Shown: positions 8,270 to 17,191 of the stretch, in pieces
Layout: the number at the start of each line of letters is the position of its first letter
Position numbering within the stretch: the first letter of the stretch is position 1
Assembly (NCBI GenBank): GCA_945907245.1
Contig: CAMDTB010000019.1
Location: 1-49,652, forward strand
From: Rhizobium sp. Q54
Lineage (GTDB): Bacteria > Pseudomonadota > Alphaproteobacteria > SMXS01
Length of the DNA stretch: 49,652 nucleotides
Direction of reading: 5' to 3'
Translations under genes and position numbers: made by a program
Notes under the pieces: generated by a model
The model's input: the letters and a program-made list of their open reading frames with translations, nothing else
The model's database searches: none
What the model was told of the DNA's origin: nothing

Positions 8270-9356
8270 TGCGGCTGCTGCTCGCCATCCTGTTGCTGTG
8301 GGCCGGCCCGGCTCTGGCGCTGACACCGCTGCCGCCGCAGCCGGAAAGCGTGCCTTGGCCGACTAGGGAATGGACCAAGGCAGCGCCAGCGCCCGACGTG
8401 GATGCCCCTGACCTCGACCGCCTGCTGGATGGCGTCTTCGCCGATACCGCGTCCGTGCCTGGCACGCGGGCCTTGCTGATCGTCCACCGCGGCGCGCTGG
8501 TGGCGGAACGCTACGCGCCGGGGTTCGGCCCCGACCGCAAGTTCCTGTCGCAGTCGGTGGCCAAGACCGTGCTCGGTGCGCTCGCCGGCATCGCGGTGCG
8601 CGACGCCGGGCTGAGCCTCGACGGTCCCGCGCCGGTCGCGGCCTGGACGGACCCGGCCGACCCGCGCCATGCCATCACGGTCCGCCACCTGCTGCAGATG
8701 ACCGAGGGGCTCGACTTCAACGAGGCGTATTTCAATCCGTTCACTTCGGACGCCCTGCCCATGCTGTTCGGCAGGGAGCGCGGCGACATGGCGGCCTATG
8801 CCGCCAGCAGTCCCCTGGCGGCCAAGCCCGGAACGCGCTGGGCCTATTCAAGCGGCACGACGAACTTGCTGTCGGGCATTGTGCGGGACGCTGTCGGCGG
8901 CACGCGGGAACGCTATCTGGCCTTCATGAAAGACAGCTTGTTCGATCCCACCGGCATGGCCAGCGCCGAGCCCGAATTCGATGCCTCGGGCACCTTCGTC
9001 GGCTCGTCCTGGCTGCACGCCACCGCGCGGGACTGGGCGCGCTTCGGCCTGCTGATGCTGCGCGGCGGCGTGTGGGACCGGCGGCAGGTGCTGCCCGAAG
9101 GGTGGGTCGACTTCATGCGGACACCGCAGGACAACGGCGCCTACGGAGCGATGACGTGGGCAATCCCACCAGGCGCATGCCGACGATCCCCGCCGACGCC
9201 TTCATCGCCAGCGGTCACCGGGGCCAGGTGATCGCCATGGTGCCTTCGAAGGATCTGGTGGTGGTGCGTTTCGGACGCACCAGTTATGACAGGTACGACA
9301 CCCTTTACGATTGGCTGGGGAAGGTCATGGCGGTGTTTCCGTACGTTTCACGGTAA
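8269..9356 (+). pseudogene. Serine hydrolase (class C beta-lactamase family), single-base frameshift
   Basis: The protein starts MRLLLAILLLWAGPALAL, a signal peptide, then shows a beta-lactamase/esterase fold: SxxK as S96-V-A-K99 and the YxN-like AYSSGTTN. The frame then becomes unrelated sequence and stops at 9231. The expected C-terminal part (NPTRRMPTIPADAFIASGHRGQ, SKDLVVVRFG, ending at 9356) lies in another frame. One extra G in the GGG at 9158-9160 would join them into about 362 residues with WGNP at the junction. The SGHRG segment holds the third active-site motif (HxG), so the frame as written should be inactive. Either a homopolymer sequencing error or a fresh pseudogene. Its ATG overlaps the previous stop by one base. 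Confidence 0.82.
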
Positions 9357-9435
9357 GTGGCATCGCCCAGATCGACCAGGGTTGCGCGTGGCCGCGCCCG
9401 GTGTATGGTCGCGCGCGCAACCGAAAGGCCGTTCC

Positions 9436-10101
9436 TTGATCCCCTGGCAACACCTGGACACCGCGACCATTCCCGGCGGCGGTGAGCTGCGCCTCAACCA
9501 GCGCGGCACCGAGTTCTCGATCATGCTGGGGCGCATCGAACTGATGAACAGCCGCCTCAGCGGCTCCGAGGAGGCGCTGGCCACCCTGTCGGCCGCGCGC
9601 ATCCGCTCGCGCAGGCAGCCGCGGATCCTGATCGGCGGGCTGGGCATGGGCTTCACCCTGCGGGCCGCACTGGCCGGATTCGGTCCCGACGCGCGCATCG
9701 ATGTCGCCGAGCTGGTGCCGGAAGTGGTGGCGTGGGCGAGGGGGCCGCTGGCCGGCGTCTTCGGCACGTGTCTCGATGACCCGAGGGTAAGCATCCATGT
9801 GGGCGATGTGGGCGCGCTGATGCGGGCGCAGCGCGCCACCTGGGATGCCATCCTGCTCGACGTGGACAACGGCCCGACCGGCCTGACCCGCGAGTCCAAC
9901 GACGACCTCTACGACATGGGCGGACTGGGCTGGGCCCGGGCGGCGCTTCAGCCCGGCGGCGTCCTCGCCGTCTGGTCGTCCGGCAGGGACAGCGTGTTCA
10001 CGAACCGCCTGCGCAAGGCCGGCTTCGCCGTCGAGGAGGTCATGGTCCGCGCGCGGGTGGGCAAGGGCGCGCGGCACAATCTCTGGTTCGCGACGGCCTG
10101 A
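9436..10101 (+). CDS. Spermidine-synthase-like SAM-dependent methyltransferase
   Basis: A 221-residue protein related to the SpeE superfamily. The section RILIGGLGMGFTLRAAL is the nucleotide-binding glycine-rich loop, followed by IDVAELVPEVVAWAR, VSIHVGDV, WDAILLDVDNGP and LQPGGVLAVWSS. Unlike true spermidine synthase it is short and lacks the usual N-terminal beta domain. Such stand-alone proteins are common in proteobacteria and not well characterised. I place the start at TTG 9436 (IPWQHLDTATIPGGGELRL follows), with GAAAGG upstream; no ATG precedes the conserved sequence credibly. It converges on the RND permease gene with only 3 bp between. Confidence 0.8.
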   Translation: MIPWQHLDTATIPGGGELRLNQRGTEFSIMLGRIELMNSRLSGSEEALATLSAARIRSRRQPRILIGGLGMGFTLRAALAGFGPDARIDVAELVPEVVAWARGPLAGVFGTCLDDPRVSIHVGDVGALMRAQRATWDAILLDVDNGPTGLTRESNDDLYDMGGLGWARAALQPGGVLAVWSSGRDSVFTNRLRKAGFAVEEVMVRARVGKGARHNLWFATA

Positions 10102-10104
10102 TGC

Positions 10105-13100
10105 CTATTCGGCGGGCACCGCCGCGCCGTCCGGCGCTGCGTGGGTGACCGCTTCCGGCTTCCTGCGCGACAGCAACGTGTAGAACGCCGGGACGATAAA
10201 CAGGGTGAAGGCGGTGCCGAAGGTCATGCCGCCGACCAGCGCCCAGCCGATCTCGTGGCGGCTCTCCGAGCCCGCGCCGGTGGCGATGGCGAGCGGGACG
10301 GCGCCCAGCACCATGGCGCCGGTGGTCATCAGGATCGGCCGCAGCCGCAGTACCGAGGCCTCGATCACCGCCTCGACCTTGTCCTTGCCCTGCTCCATCT
10401 GCCGGTTGGCGAACTCGACGATCAGGATACCGTGCTTGGTGATGAGTCCTATGAGCGCGATCAGGCCGATCTGGCTGTAGACGTTGAGCGAGCCGCCGCT
10501 GAGCTTCATGGTGGCTAGCGCGCCGCCGATGGCGAGCGGCACGGTCAGCATGATGATCAGCGGGTCGACGAAGCTCTCGAACTGGGCCGACAGGAACAGG
10601 TAGATGAAGCCCAGCGCCAGGATGAAGGTGATGACCATGCTGGCGCCGGACTGCTTGAACTCGCGGGCGTTGCCCTTGTAGTCGATCTGCATGGTGGGCG
10701 CGACTTCCCGCGTGATGTTCTCCAGCACGGTGAGCGCGTCGCCGAGGTTGTAGTCGGGCGTCAGGTTGGCGGTGATGGTCGCCGAGCGCAGCTTGTTGAA
10801 GTGGTTGAGCTCGCGCGGCGTGACCGATTCCGTCATGTCGACCAGGCTCTCCAGCGGGATCATCTGGCCGTCCTTGTTGCGCACGAAGATGGTCCGCAAG
10901 TGCTCAGGATTGCGCCGGTCCACATCCTCGATCTTCAGCACCACGTCGTACTGCTTGTTGCCGCGCTTGAAGTGGGTGACTTCCCGGCTGCCCAGCATGG
11001 TCTCCAGCGTCCGGCCAACGTCATCGACGCGCACGCCGGTGGCGGCGGCCTTGTTGCGGTTCACGTTGATCTTCAGCTCGGGCTTGTTGAGTTTCAGGTC
11101 GTTGCGCAGCGCCGCGAACCCCGGAACCTTGGAGGCCCGCTCTACTACCTTGTTGGCCGCCTCGTTCAGCTCCTCGTAGCTTCCGGTCGTCTGGATCACG
11201 AAGTCGATATTGGCGTCCTGCGGCGAGCTGCCGAACGAGCCCGGATTGTTCGGCAGGGCGATCACGCCGGGGACCGCGGCCATCTTCGGCGCGAACTCCT
11301 TCTGGATCTCCAGCGAGCCGCGTCCGCGATCCTTCCACGGTGTCAGCAGCACGAAGGAATATCCCTGGTTCACCGTTGGCCGGCCGACGGCGGTGTAGAA
11401 ATTCTTCTGCACGTCGGGATGGGCGATGTAGAGCTGCTCCAGCTCGGCTGCGTACTTGTTCATGTATTCGGGCGTCGCGCCTTCCGGGCCGAGGAAATAG
11501 CCGACGAAAAACCCGCGGTCCTCCTGCGGCGACAGCTCGTGCTTCAGCGTCGAATACAGGAATCCGGAGCCGACCGCGATGCAGCCCGCGATGATGAAAA
11601 TGGCGTTGCGCCGTTGCATCGCCGCGGTCAGCGCGCGCCGGTACCCGCGCATCAGGCTGCCGAACACCGTGTCGATGCGGCGTGACAGCCAGCCGCTTTC
11701 GCGCTCCTTCATGCTCAGCATCTTCGAGCACATCATCGGCGTCAGCGTCAGCGCGACGAAGCCCGAGATCAGAACGGCGCCGGCAAGCGTCAGCGCGAAC
11801 TCGGTGAACAGCTTGCCGGTACGGCCGGGCGTGAACGCCACCGGCGCGAACACCGCGACCAGGGTCAGGGTCATGGCGACGATGGCGAAGCCGATCTCCT
11901 TGCTGCCCTTGAGCGCCGACTCGCGCCGTGGCTCGCCATGCTCCATGTACCGGTAGACGTTCTCCATCATGATGATGGCGTCGTCGACGACGAGGCCGAT
12001 GGCGACCACCATGGCAAGCAGCGTCAGCGAGTTGATGGTGAACCCGAACAGGAAGATCAGGAAGAAGCCGCCGGTCAGCGCGATGGGAATGGTCAGCAGC
12101 GGTATCAGCGTGGCGCGCCACGACCCCAGGAACAGGAAAATCACCGCCAGCACCAGCACGAATGCCTCGGCGATGGTGACGTAGACCGCGTCGATCGACG
12201 CCTTCACATAGACCGACTTGTCCCAGTTGATCTCGCCGGTAATGCCTTCGGGAAGCGACTTCAGCAGGTCGGGCAGGATGGCGTGGACTTCGTCGGCCAC
12301 GGCCAGCGGATTGGCCTTGCCCTGCTTCACGACGCCCAGCGCGGTGGCGGGACGTCCGCCATAACGGGCGATCTCGCGGTTCTCCTCGGCGCCCAGCTCG
12401 ACCTTGGCGACGTCCTTTATCCGCACCAGGTAGCCGTCGGCGTCCTTGAGGACGATCTGCTCGAATTCCTTCGGCGTGTTGAGGTCGGTCTCGGCAAGGA
12501 CGGTGAATTCGCGCTCCTTGCTCTCGATGCGGCCGGCCGGAATCTCGACGTTCTGCTGGCGCAGCGCATCCTCGACGTCGGCGGGTGTGAGGCCGTAGGC
12601 GGCGAGGCGGGTACGGTCGAGCCAGATGCGCATGGCGTAGTAGCGCGGCGCGTAATAGATCACCTTGGCGACGCCGGGCAGTACCTGCAGCCGGTCCTTC
12701 ACCAGCCGGTCGGCCGCCTCGGTGACAACGAGCTGGTCGTATTTGTCACTGTAGAACACCACCCAGATCAGCGCGCCCGCATCGGCCTCGACCTTGCCGA
12801 TCACCGGTTCGTCGATCTCGTTGGGCAGCTGGCCGCGGGCGCGCGAGACGCGGTCGCGCACGTCGCTGGCCGCGGCGTCCTCGTCCCGGTCCAGCTTGAA
12901 GCGGATGGTGATCTCGCTCTTCTCGGCCCGGCTGATCGAGCTGATGTAGTCGATACCCTCGATGCCGGCCAGTTCCTCCTCGAGCGGGATCGTCACCTGG
13001 GATTCGATGACCTTGGCGCTGGCACCCGGATAGCGGGTCTCGACGCTGACCACGGGCTCGTCGATGTCGGGATACTCGCGCACCGAGAGACGGTCGAAGG

Positions 13101-13182
13101 CGATCAGGCCCAGCAGCACCACCAGCACGTTGATGACGGTCGCGAAGACCGGCCGGCGGATGCTGAGTTCCGAGATCTTCAT
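10105..13182 (-). CDS. RND efflux transporter permease (HAE1 type)
   Basis: A 1025-residue inner-membrane proton-driven exporter of the AcrB/MexB family, full length. It begins with the canonical SELSIRRPVFATVINVLVV helix. Two large periplasmic loops follow helices 1 and 7. The proton-relay aspartates are visible as Asp400-Asp401 in GLVVDDAIIMMENVYRYMEHG. The end repeats the pattern with GLITKHGILIVEFANRQ and RLRPILMTTGAMVLGAVPLAIATGAG. It starts 2 bp after the adaptor gene, forming a clear operon, but no outer-membrane TolC-type channel gene is nearby, so that part must come from elsewhere. Substrate is not predictable; organic compounds, bile-type molecules or drugs are typical. Confidence 0.95.
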   Translation of the reverse strand: MKISELSIRRPVFATVINVLVVLLGLIAFDRLSVREYPDIDEPVVSVETRYPGASAKVIESQVTIPLEEELAGIEGIDYISSISRAEKSEITIRFKLDRDEDAAASDVRDRVSRARGQLPNEIDEPVIGKVEADAGALIWVVFYSDKYDQLVVTEAADRLVKDRLQVLPGVAKVIYYAPRYYAMRIWLDRTRLAAYGLTPADVEDALRQQNVEIPAGRIESKEREFTVLAETDLNTPKEFEQIVLKDADGYLVRIKDVAKVELGAEENREIARYGGRPATALGVVKQGKANPLAVADEVHAILPDLLKSLPEGITGEINWDKSVYVKASIDAVYVTIAEAFVLVLAVIFLFLGSWRATLIPLLTIPIALTGGFFLIFLFGFTINSLTLLAMVVAIGLVVDDAIIMMENVYRYMEHGEPRRESALKGSKEIGFAIVAMTLTLVAVFAPVAFTPGRTGKLFTEFALTLAGAVLISGFVALTLTPMMCSKMLSMKERESGWLSRRIDTVFGSLMRGYRRALTAAMQRRNAIFIIAGCIAVGSGFLYSTLKHELSPQEDRGFFVGYFLGPEGATPEYMNKYAAELEQLYIAHPDVQKNFYTAVGRPTVNQGYSFVLLTPWKDRGRGSLEIQKEFAPKMAAVPGVIALPNNPGSFGSSPQDANIDFVIQTTGSYEELNEAANKVVERASKVPGFAALRNDLKLNKPELKINVNRNKAAATGVRVDDVGRTLETMLGSREVTHFKRGNKQYDVVLKIEDVDRRNPEHLRTIFVRNKDGQMIPLESLVDMTESVTPRELNHFNKLRSATITANLTPDYNLGDALTVLENITREVAPTMQIDYKGNAREFKQSGASMVITFILALGFIYLFLSAQFESFVDPLIIMLTVPLAIGGALATMKLSGGSLNVYSQIGLIALIGLITKHGILIVEFANRQMEQGKDKVEAVIEASVLRLRPILMTTGAMVLGAVPLAIATGAGSESRHEIGWALVGGMTFGTAFTLFIVPAFYTLLSRRKPEAVTHAAPDGAAVPAE

Positions 13183-13184
13183 GG

Positions 13185-14252
13185 CTAGTTCGCCGCGGCG
13201 CTTCGGACGTGCACCGGCGTGCCATCCTGCAGCTTGAGCTGGCCGGCGGTCACCACCGTGTCGGTCGCCGCCAGGCCCGACAGGATCTGGACCACGCCGT
13301 CGCGGCGGATGCCGGTCTTGACCTGCGTCATGGCCGCCTTGCCGCCGGTCACCTTGTAGACGAAATGTTCGGTGCCCTGCGGGATGATCGCCTCCTCGGG
13401 GATCATGATGGCGTTCTCGTGCCGCGTCAGGCCCAGCGAGGCGCGGGCGAACAGGCCGGGCCGCAGCACCCTGTCGGAATTGTCGGCGCGGGCTCGGATG
13501 GCCAGGCTCCGGCCGTCGACGTCGACCTGCGGGTCGATGGCGTAAACCTTGGCCTCGAAGGTCTGGCCGGGCAGGGCGTCCAGCTGGAACTTCACGGTCT
13601 GGCCCATGGCGACCTGCGCCAGGTAGAGCTCCGGCACGCGGAACTCCAGCTTGATCGGGTCGATGACGTCGAGGGTGACCAGATCCTGACCGGGCGTGAC
13701 GTAGTCGCCGACCGCCACCTTTCGCAGGCCGGCGACGCCGTCATAGGGCGCGGTGATGCGGGTCTTGGCCATGCGGGCGCGGGCGAGCGCCACGGTCGCC
13801 TCGTCCATGCGCATCTTCGACAGGCTTTCGTCGCGGGTGCGTTGCGAGGCCGCGCCCTTGGTCAACAGTTCCGCGGCGCGCTGGTTGTTGGCCTGGCTGA
13901 GGGTGAGGCTCGCCTGGGCCTGGGCCAGTTCGGCCTCGTAGATCGAGTTATCGAGCGCGATCAGCAGCTGGCCCTTGCGAACCGGCTGACCTTCCTGGAA
14001 GCCGATGGCCGTCACCACGCCCGCCAGCTCTGGCCGCATGACGATCGAGTCCTCGGATCGCAGCGTTCCGATCGCGCTGACTTCCTGCTGCATGGGCTGG
14101 ACCAGGACCGGCGCCGCCTCGACGATGACGCCGCCGGCGGTCGGGGCCACCGCGCTCGCCGGGTCGCCATGGCGCAGGAAACCCCAGTATACGCCAGCAC
14201 CGATGACCAGCGCGGCTACGGCCGCGACGCCGATTTTCCTGTAGTCCCGCAT
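13185..14252 (-). CDS. Efflux RND transporter periplasmic adaptor subunit
   Basis: A 355-residue membrane-fusion protein. An N-terminal membrane anchor (YRKIGVAAVAALVIGAGVYWGF) is followed by a lipoyl/hairpin region: VSAIGTLRSEDSIVMRPE, VTAIGFQEGQPVRKGQLLIALD, a coiled-coil hairpin around QAQASLTLSQANNQRAAELL, then ITAPYDGVAGLR. The barrel domain follows (IKLEFRVPEL) and a C-terminal part ends GTPVHVRSAAAN. It links the RND permease to an outer-membrane channel. I use the ATG at 14252; an in-frame GTG at 14309 would add 19 residues not typical of the family. It is the first gene of the efflux operon and no regulator gene adjoins it. Confidence 0.92.
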   Translation of the reverse strand: MRDYRKIGVAAVAALVIGAGVYWGFLRHGDPASAVAPTAGGVIVEAAPVLVQPMQQEVSAIGTLRSEDSIVMRPELAGVVTAIGFQEGQPVRKGQLLIALDNSIYEAELAQAQASLTLSQANNQRAAELLTKGAASQRTRDESLSKMRMDEATVALARARMAKTRITAPYDGVAGLRKVAVGDYVTPGQDLVTLDVIDPIKLEFRVPELYLAQVAMGQTVKFQLDALPGQTFEAKVYAIDPQVDVDGRSLAIRARADNSDRVLRPGLFARASLGLTRHENAIMIPEEAIIPQGTEHFVYKVTGGKAAMTQVKTGIRRDGVVQILSGLAATDTVVTAGQLKLQDGTPVHVRSAAAN

Positions 14253-14389
14253 CCCGTTGCCGGTCGCCTCTCGTTTCCCCGTTATCCGGCGGCCGCCATT
14301 AACCAGCACACGCGCAGATTTGGTCCAACTCTAGGCCGTGCGGGGCTGTTTGTCACCTGCAGTGGATGACAGGTGGCATTACCGTGCAC

Positions 14390-14419
14390 AAAAAAAACGG
14401 GGACCCCGAAGGGTCCCCG
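14390..14419 (-). terminator. Rho-independent terminator with UUCG tetraloop
   Basis: On the minus strand a perfect 9-bp stem (CGGGGACCC / GGGTCCCCG, plus coordinates 14411-14419 and 14398-14406) encloses the four-base loop TTCG and is followed by eight T residues (complement of A at 14390-14397). It begins 26 bp after the stop of the TonB-dependent receptor gene. This is a textbook intrinsic terminator and should also insulate the efflux operon downstream from receptor transcription. Confidence 0.95.
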
Positions 14420-14444
14420 AAGTTGTTGAATGATCGGCCGAGAT

Positions 14445-17018
14445 CTACATATCGAACGAGATCTTGATGCCGTAGGTGCGCGGGTTGTTGTCCTGGATGA
14501 AGTTGAACAACGTGGCCACCGCGGTCAGCGACTGCATGTAGCGCTCGTTGGTCAGGTTGCGCACGAACAGCGAGACCTTGTAGCGGTCGTCCGTCTCGCG
14601 GAACGTCATGCTGGCGTTCAGGATGTGAGCGGCCTCGCGAACCGGGGTTACGGTGAACCCGTTGAAGTTCGGGATGCCTGCGGTGCTGCCCGCCGGAACG
14701 CCGTTGGACGCCTGGTTCGACTTGGACTGGTAGCGCCAGTCGCCGGCGAACTCGAGGAAGCCCATGTTGCCGACCGGGATTTCATAGGACAGGCCGGCCG
14801 AGAACGTCCACTTGGGAGCGCGCACGAGAGCCAGGTCCGAGTTGTCGGTCGGGAAGATGTAGAAGGTGTTGCCGCCCGATACGAAGCTGAACGCGTTGTC
14901 CGGGTCGCACGAGCCGCTCGCCGGTCCGGGATTGACCGACGACGGGCCGTCGATGTCGACGCAGAAGTCGGTGCGCTTGGCATCGAGGTAGCCGACGGTG
15001 CTCCACAGCCGCAGGCCATCGGCCGGCACGGCGGTGATTTCCAGTTCGACACCGCGCGACACGGCGTCGGCCGCGTTGTCGGTGACCGTCTCCTGGCCGC
15101 CGCCCGAACCGGCGGACGTCCGGATGATGCCGACCTGCTGGTCCTTGTACTCCATCCAGAAGCCGGTCAGGTTGACGCGGAGACGGTTGTCGAGGCCGTC
15201 CCATTTCATGCCGATTTCGTAGTTGTCGACCTGCTCCTGGTCATAGGGCTGGCAGGTCTGGGTCGAGCCGCAACGGCCGTTGAAGCCGCCGCCACGGAAG
15301 CCGCGGGTCCAGCTGGCATAGAGGAACAGGTCCTCCATGGCCTGCCAGTTCAGGCCGACCTTCGGGCCGATGTCGTTCCACTTGTTCTTGTTGCCCGGCA
15401 GGATGTCGGTGTCGCTGTCGAAGTAGTTGCCGACCAGCGGATTGAGGTTGCATTCCCGGGTCGCCGGGCTGTTCACCGGCGACGGCGCGCAGGTCTGGAT
15501 GTCCTTGTTTTCCTGGTTGTAGCGAACGCCGGCCAAGAAGGTCAGCGTATCGGTGATGTGCCAGTTGGCCTGGGCGAAGACCGACCATGCTTCGTGATCA
15601 TGCAACGTCTCGCCGAAGCCTGCCGCGTTCGGGTTGAGCGCATTCAACGATGCCTTCGGATCGCCGGGAATGGCGCCGAGGCGTCGGCCGATGGCAGTGC
15701 CAAGCGCGCCGCCGAAGCCCGGGTCGAACAGCCAGCCGAAGGTGTCCTGCTCCATGCGGTAGTGCTGCTGGAAGTAGAACACGCCGGTCACGAAGTCGAT
15801 CGTCTCGGAGAAGTCCGACGCGAAACGAAGTTCGTGGGTGGTCTGCCAGTGCCACTGCTGGCGGCGGGTCATGAAGATCGGCAGGGGCGTGGTGTCGAAG
15901 TCGTTGTACACGTCCTCGTGCACATCGCGGTAGTTGCCCACATAGGTGATCGTGCCAATGTCGGGGATCGTATAGTTGATCTCGCCCGTCAGGCCGAATA
16001 CGTCGAAGTCCGAACCGCGGCCGCTGGTGTTGTCGTGCTCGACCACGAAGTCCTGCTTGCCGCGTTCCTGGCCGCAGAACCGGGTGAAGCTGTTGCCTTC
16101 ATACGCCCAGCCGATCAGCGGGACGGTCTGTGACGTGAACGGGCTGAAATTGCCGTTGGCGTCGGCGCGGCAGACATTATAGGGGGTGTTTGCCCAGGAG
16201 TCGTCGCGTTCGCGGACAATCTCGCCACGTACGATGATTTCCAGGTTGTCGGTCGGGGTGAACAGCAGCGACGGCAGGATGGTGAAGCGGTCGGTGCCGC
16301 CGTAATTGCTGCCGTCGGTGAGGTTCTTGTAGAAGCCGTCATTGTTGGTCGACTTGGCGGCGAGGCGCATCGCGAACTTGTCCTCGACGATCGGAACGTT
16401 GATGACGCCTTCGATGTTGATCGTGCCGTAGTTGCCTGCCTCGAACGAACCCTTCACGTCGAATTCGGTCGTATCGGGCTTGTTGTGCCGGACGAGTACT
16501 GCGCCGGCGACCGTGTTGCGGCCGAACAGGGTGCCCTGCGGACCGCGCAGCACTTCCACCGCCGAGATATCGAGCAGATCGGACAGCGAGGTGGAGTTGC
16601 GCGCCATGTAGACGCCGTCGATGAACACCGGCACCGACGGGTCAGCCGAGGATTCGATGTCGGCGGTGCCGAAGCCGCGGATCGAGAAGGCGGAGGCGTT
16701 CTGGAACGCGCCGATCGGCTCAAGCATGACGTTCGGCGCCTGGTTGGTCAGGTCGCGAAGGTCGACCACGAACGCGCGGGCGAGGGTGTCGCCTTCGATG
16801 GTCGTGGTGGCGACCGGGGTCGTCTGGGCCGAAGATTCGATCTTCTGCGCCTGGGTGACGACCGTTTCCAGCTTGGTCCGTACGCCACGTGGGCCCGGAT
16901 CTTCCGCCGCCGGGGACGGATCCTGCGCGAGCGCGGCGCCGCCCGACAGCGCAATCGCCGACACCGTCGCCAGCGCGAGCGGCCATTTCGGCGCGTAAAT
17001 AAATCTGGATTGCTTCAT
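14445..17018 (-). CDS. TonB-dependent outer-membrane receptor
   Basis: An 857-residue outer-membrane transporter. A signal peptide (residues about 1-32, ending GAALAQDP) precedes the TonB-box-like LETVVTQAQK and the plug domain: DLRDLTNQAPNVML, FSIRGFGTADIESSADPSVP, FIDGVYMARNST, VEVLRGPQGTLFGRNTVAGA. The rest is a 22-strand-type barrel ending with the aromatic/hydrophobic GIKISFDM. The plug style is that of the large, poorly characterised receptor groups expanded in sphingomonads and related oligotrophs, not of classical siderophore receptors. The ATG at 17018 has GGGGAG upstream. It has its own terminator, and the upstream region carries direct repeats and a 22-bp palindrome. The ligand is unknown; neighbouring catabolic genes suggest an organic carbon source. 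Confidence 0.95.
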   Translation of the reverse strand: MKQSRFIYAPKWPLALATVSAIALSGGAALAQDPSPAAEDPGPRGVRTKLETVVTQAQKIESSAQTTPVATTTIEGDTLARAFVVDLRDLTNQAPNVMLEPIGAFQNASAFSIRGFGTADIESSADPSVPVFIDGVYMARNSTSLSDLLDISAVEVLRGPQGTLFGRNTVAGAVLVRHNKPDTTEFDVKGSFEAGNYGTINIEGVINVPIVEDKFAMRLAAKSTNNDGFYKNLTDGSNYGGTDRFTILPSLLFTPTDNLEIIVRGEIVRERDDSWANTPYNVCRADANGNFSPFTSQTVPLIGWAYEGNSFTRFCGQERGKQDFVVEHDNTSGRGSDFDVFGLTGEINYTIPDIGTITYVGNYRDVHEDVYNDFDTTPLPIFMTRRQQWHWQTTHELRFASDFSETIDFVTGVFYFQQHYRMEQDTFGWLFDPGFGGALGTAIGRRLGAIPGDPKASLNALNPNAAGFGETLHDHEAWSVFAQANWHITDTLTFLAGVRYNQENKDIQTCAPSPVNSPATRECNLNPLVGNYFDSDTDILPGNKNKWNDIGPKVGLNWQAMEDLFLYASWTRGFRGGGFNGRCGSTQTCQPYDQEQVDNYEIGMKWDGLDNRLRVNLTGFWMEYKDQQVGIIRTSAGSGGGQETVTDNAADAVSRGVELEITAVPADGLRLWSTVGYLDAKRTDFCVDIDGPSSVNPGPASGSCDPDNAFSFVSGGNTFYIFPTDNSDLALVRAPKWTFSAGLSYEIPVGNMGFLEFAGDWRYQSKSNQASNGVPAGSTAGIPNFNGFTVTPVREAAHILNASMTFRETDDRYKVSLFVRNLTNERYMQSLTAVATLFNFIQDNNPRTYGIKISFDM

Positions 17019-17036
17019 CTTATACTCCCCTGGACG

Positions 17037-17054
17037 ACGGTTTCGTACGGTTTC
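17037..17054. repeat. 8-bp direct repeat spaced one helical turn, upstream of receptor gene
   Basis: ACGGTTTC occurs at 17037-17044 and again at 17047-17054, a 10-bp period, 19-36 bp before the receptor start codon. On the receptor strand this reads GAAACCGT twice. Direct repeats on the same DNA face are typical of response-regulator or other tandem-dimer binding sites. No regulator gene is adjacent, so any regulator is unknown. Confidence 0.5.
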
Positions 17055-17169
17055 AGTGCCCGCTTATGGTAACGGGGTGTGGATGCTGCCCACGGACAAC
17101 AGGAGTGACGGTTGTAATCCTCCCCCGGCCGCCCCATCAGCTTGAAGTACTGATATGCAAAGGCTTGGC

Positions 17170-17191
17170 GCTATTACCGCGCGGTAATAGC
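17170..17191. promoter_or_regulatory. Perfect 22-bp palindrome, operator candidate
   Basis: Positions 17170-17180 (GCTATTACCGC) are the exact reverse complement of 17181-17191, with no spacer. Related half-site-like GGTAA sequences recur at 17064 and 17209. A perfect, spacer-free 22-bp palindrome between divergent promoters is a good candidate for binding by a dimeric repressor or activator. It has no T-run and is unlikely to be a terminator. Confidence 0.65.

Noticed and set aside
14353-14373. CACCTG..CAGGTG inverted repeat upstream of the efflux operon
   Set aside because: Only six-base arms with a 9-base loop, and it lies between a terminator and a promoter of unknown position. Too weak to call an operator.
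14430-16133. A 567-codon open frame on the plus strand opposite the TonB receptor gene
   Set aside because: It is fully antisense to an unmistakable receptor gene. Its composition (repeated Arg, Ala, Val, Asp and no family motifs) is what high-GC DNA produces by chance.
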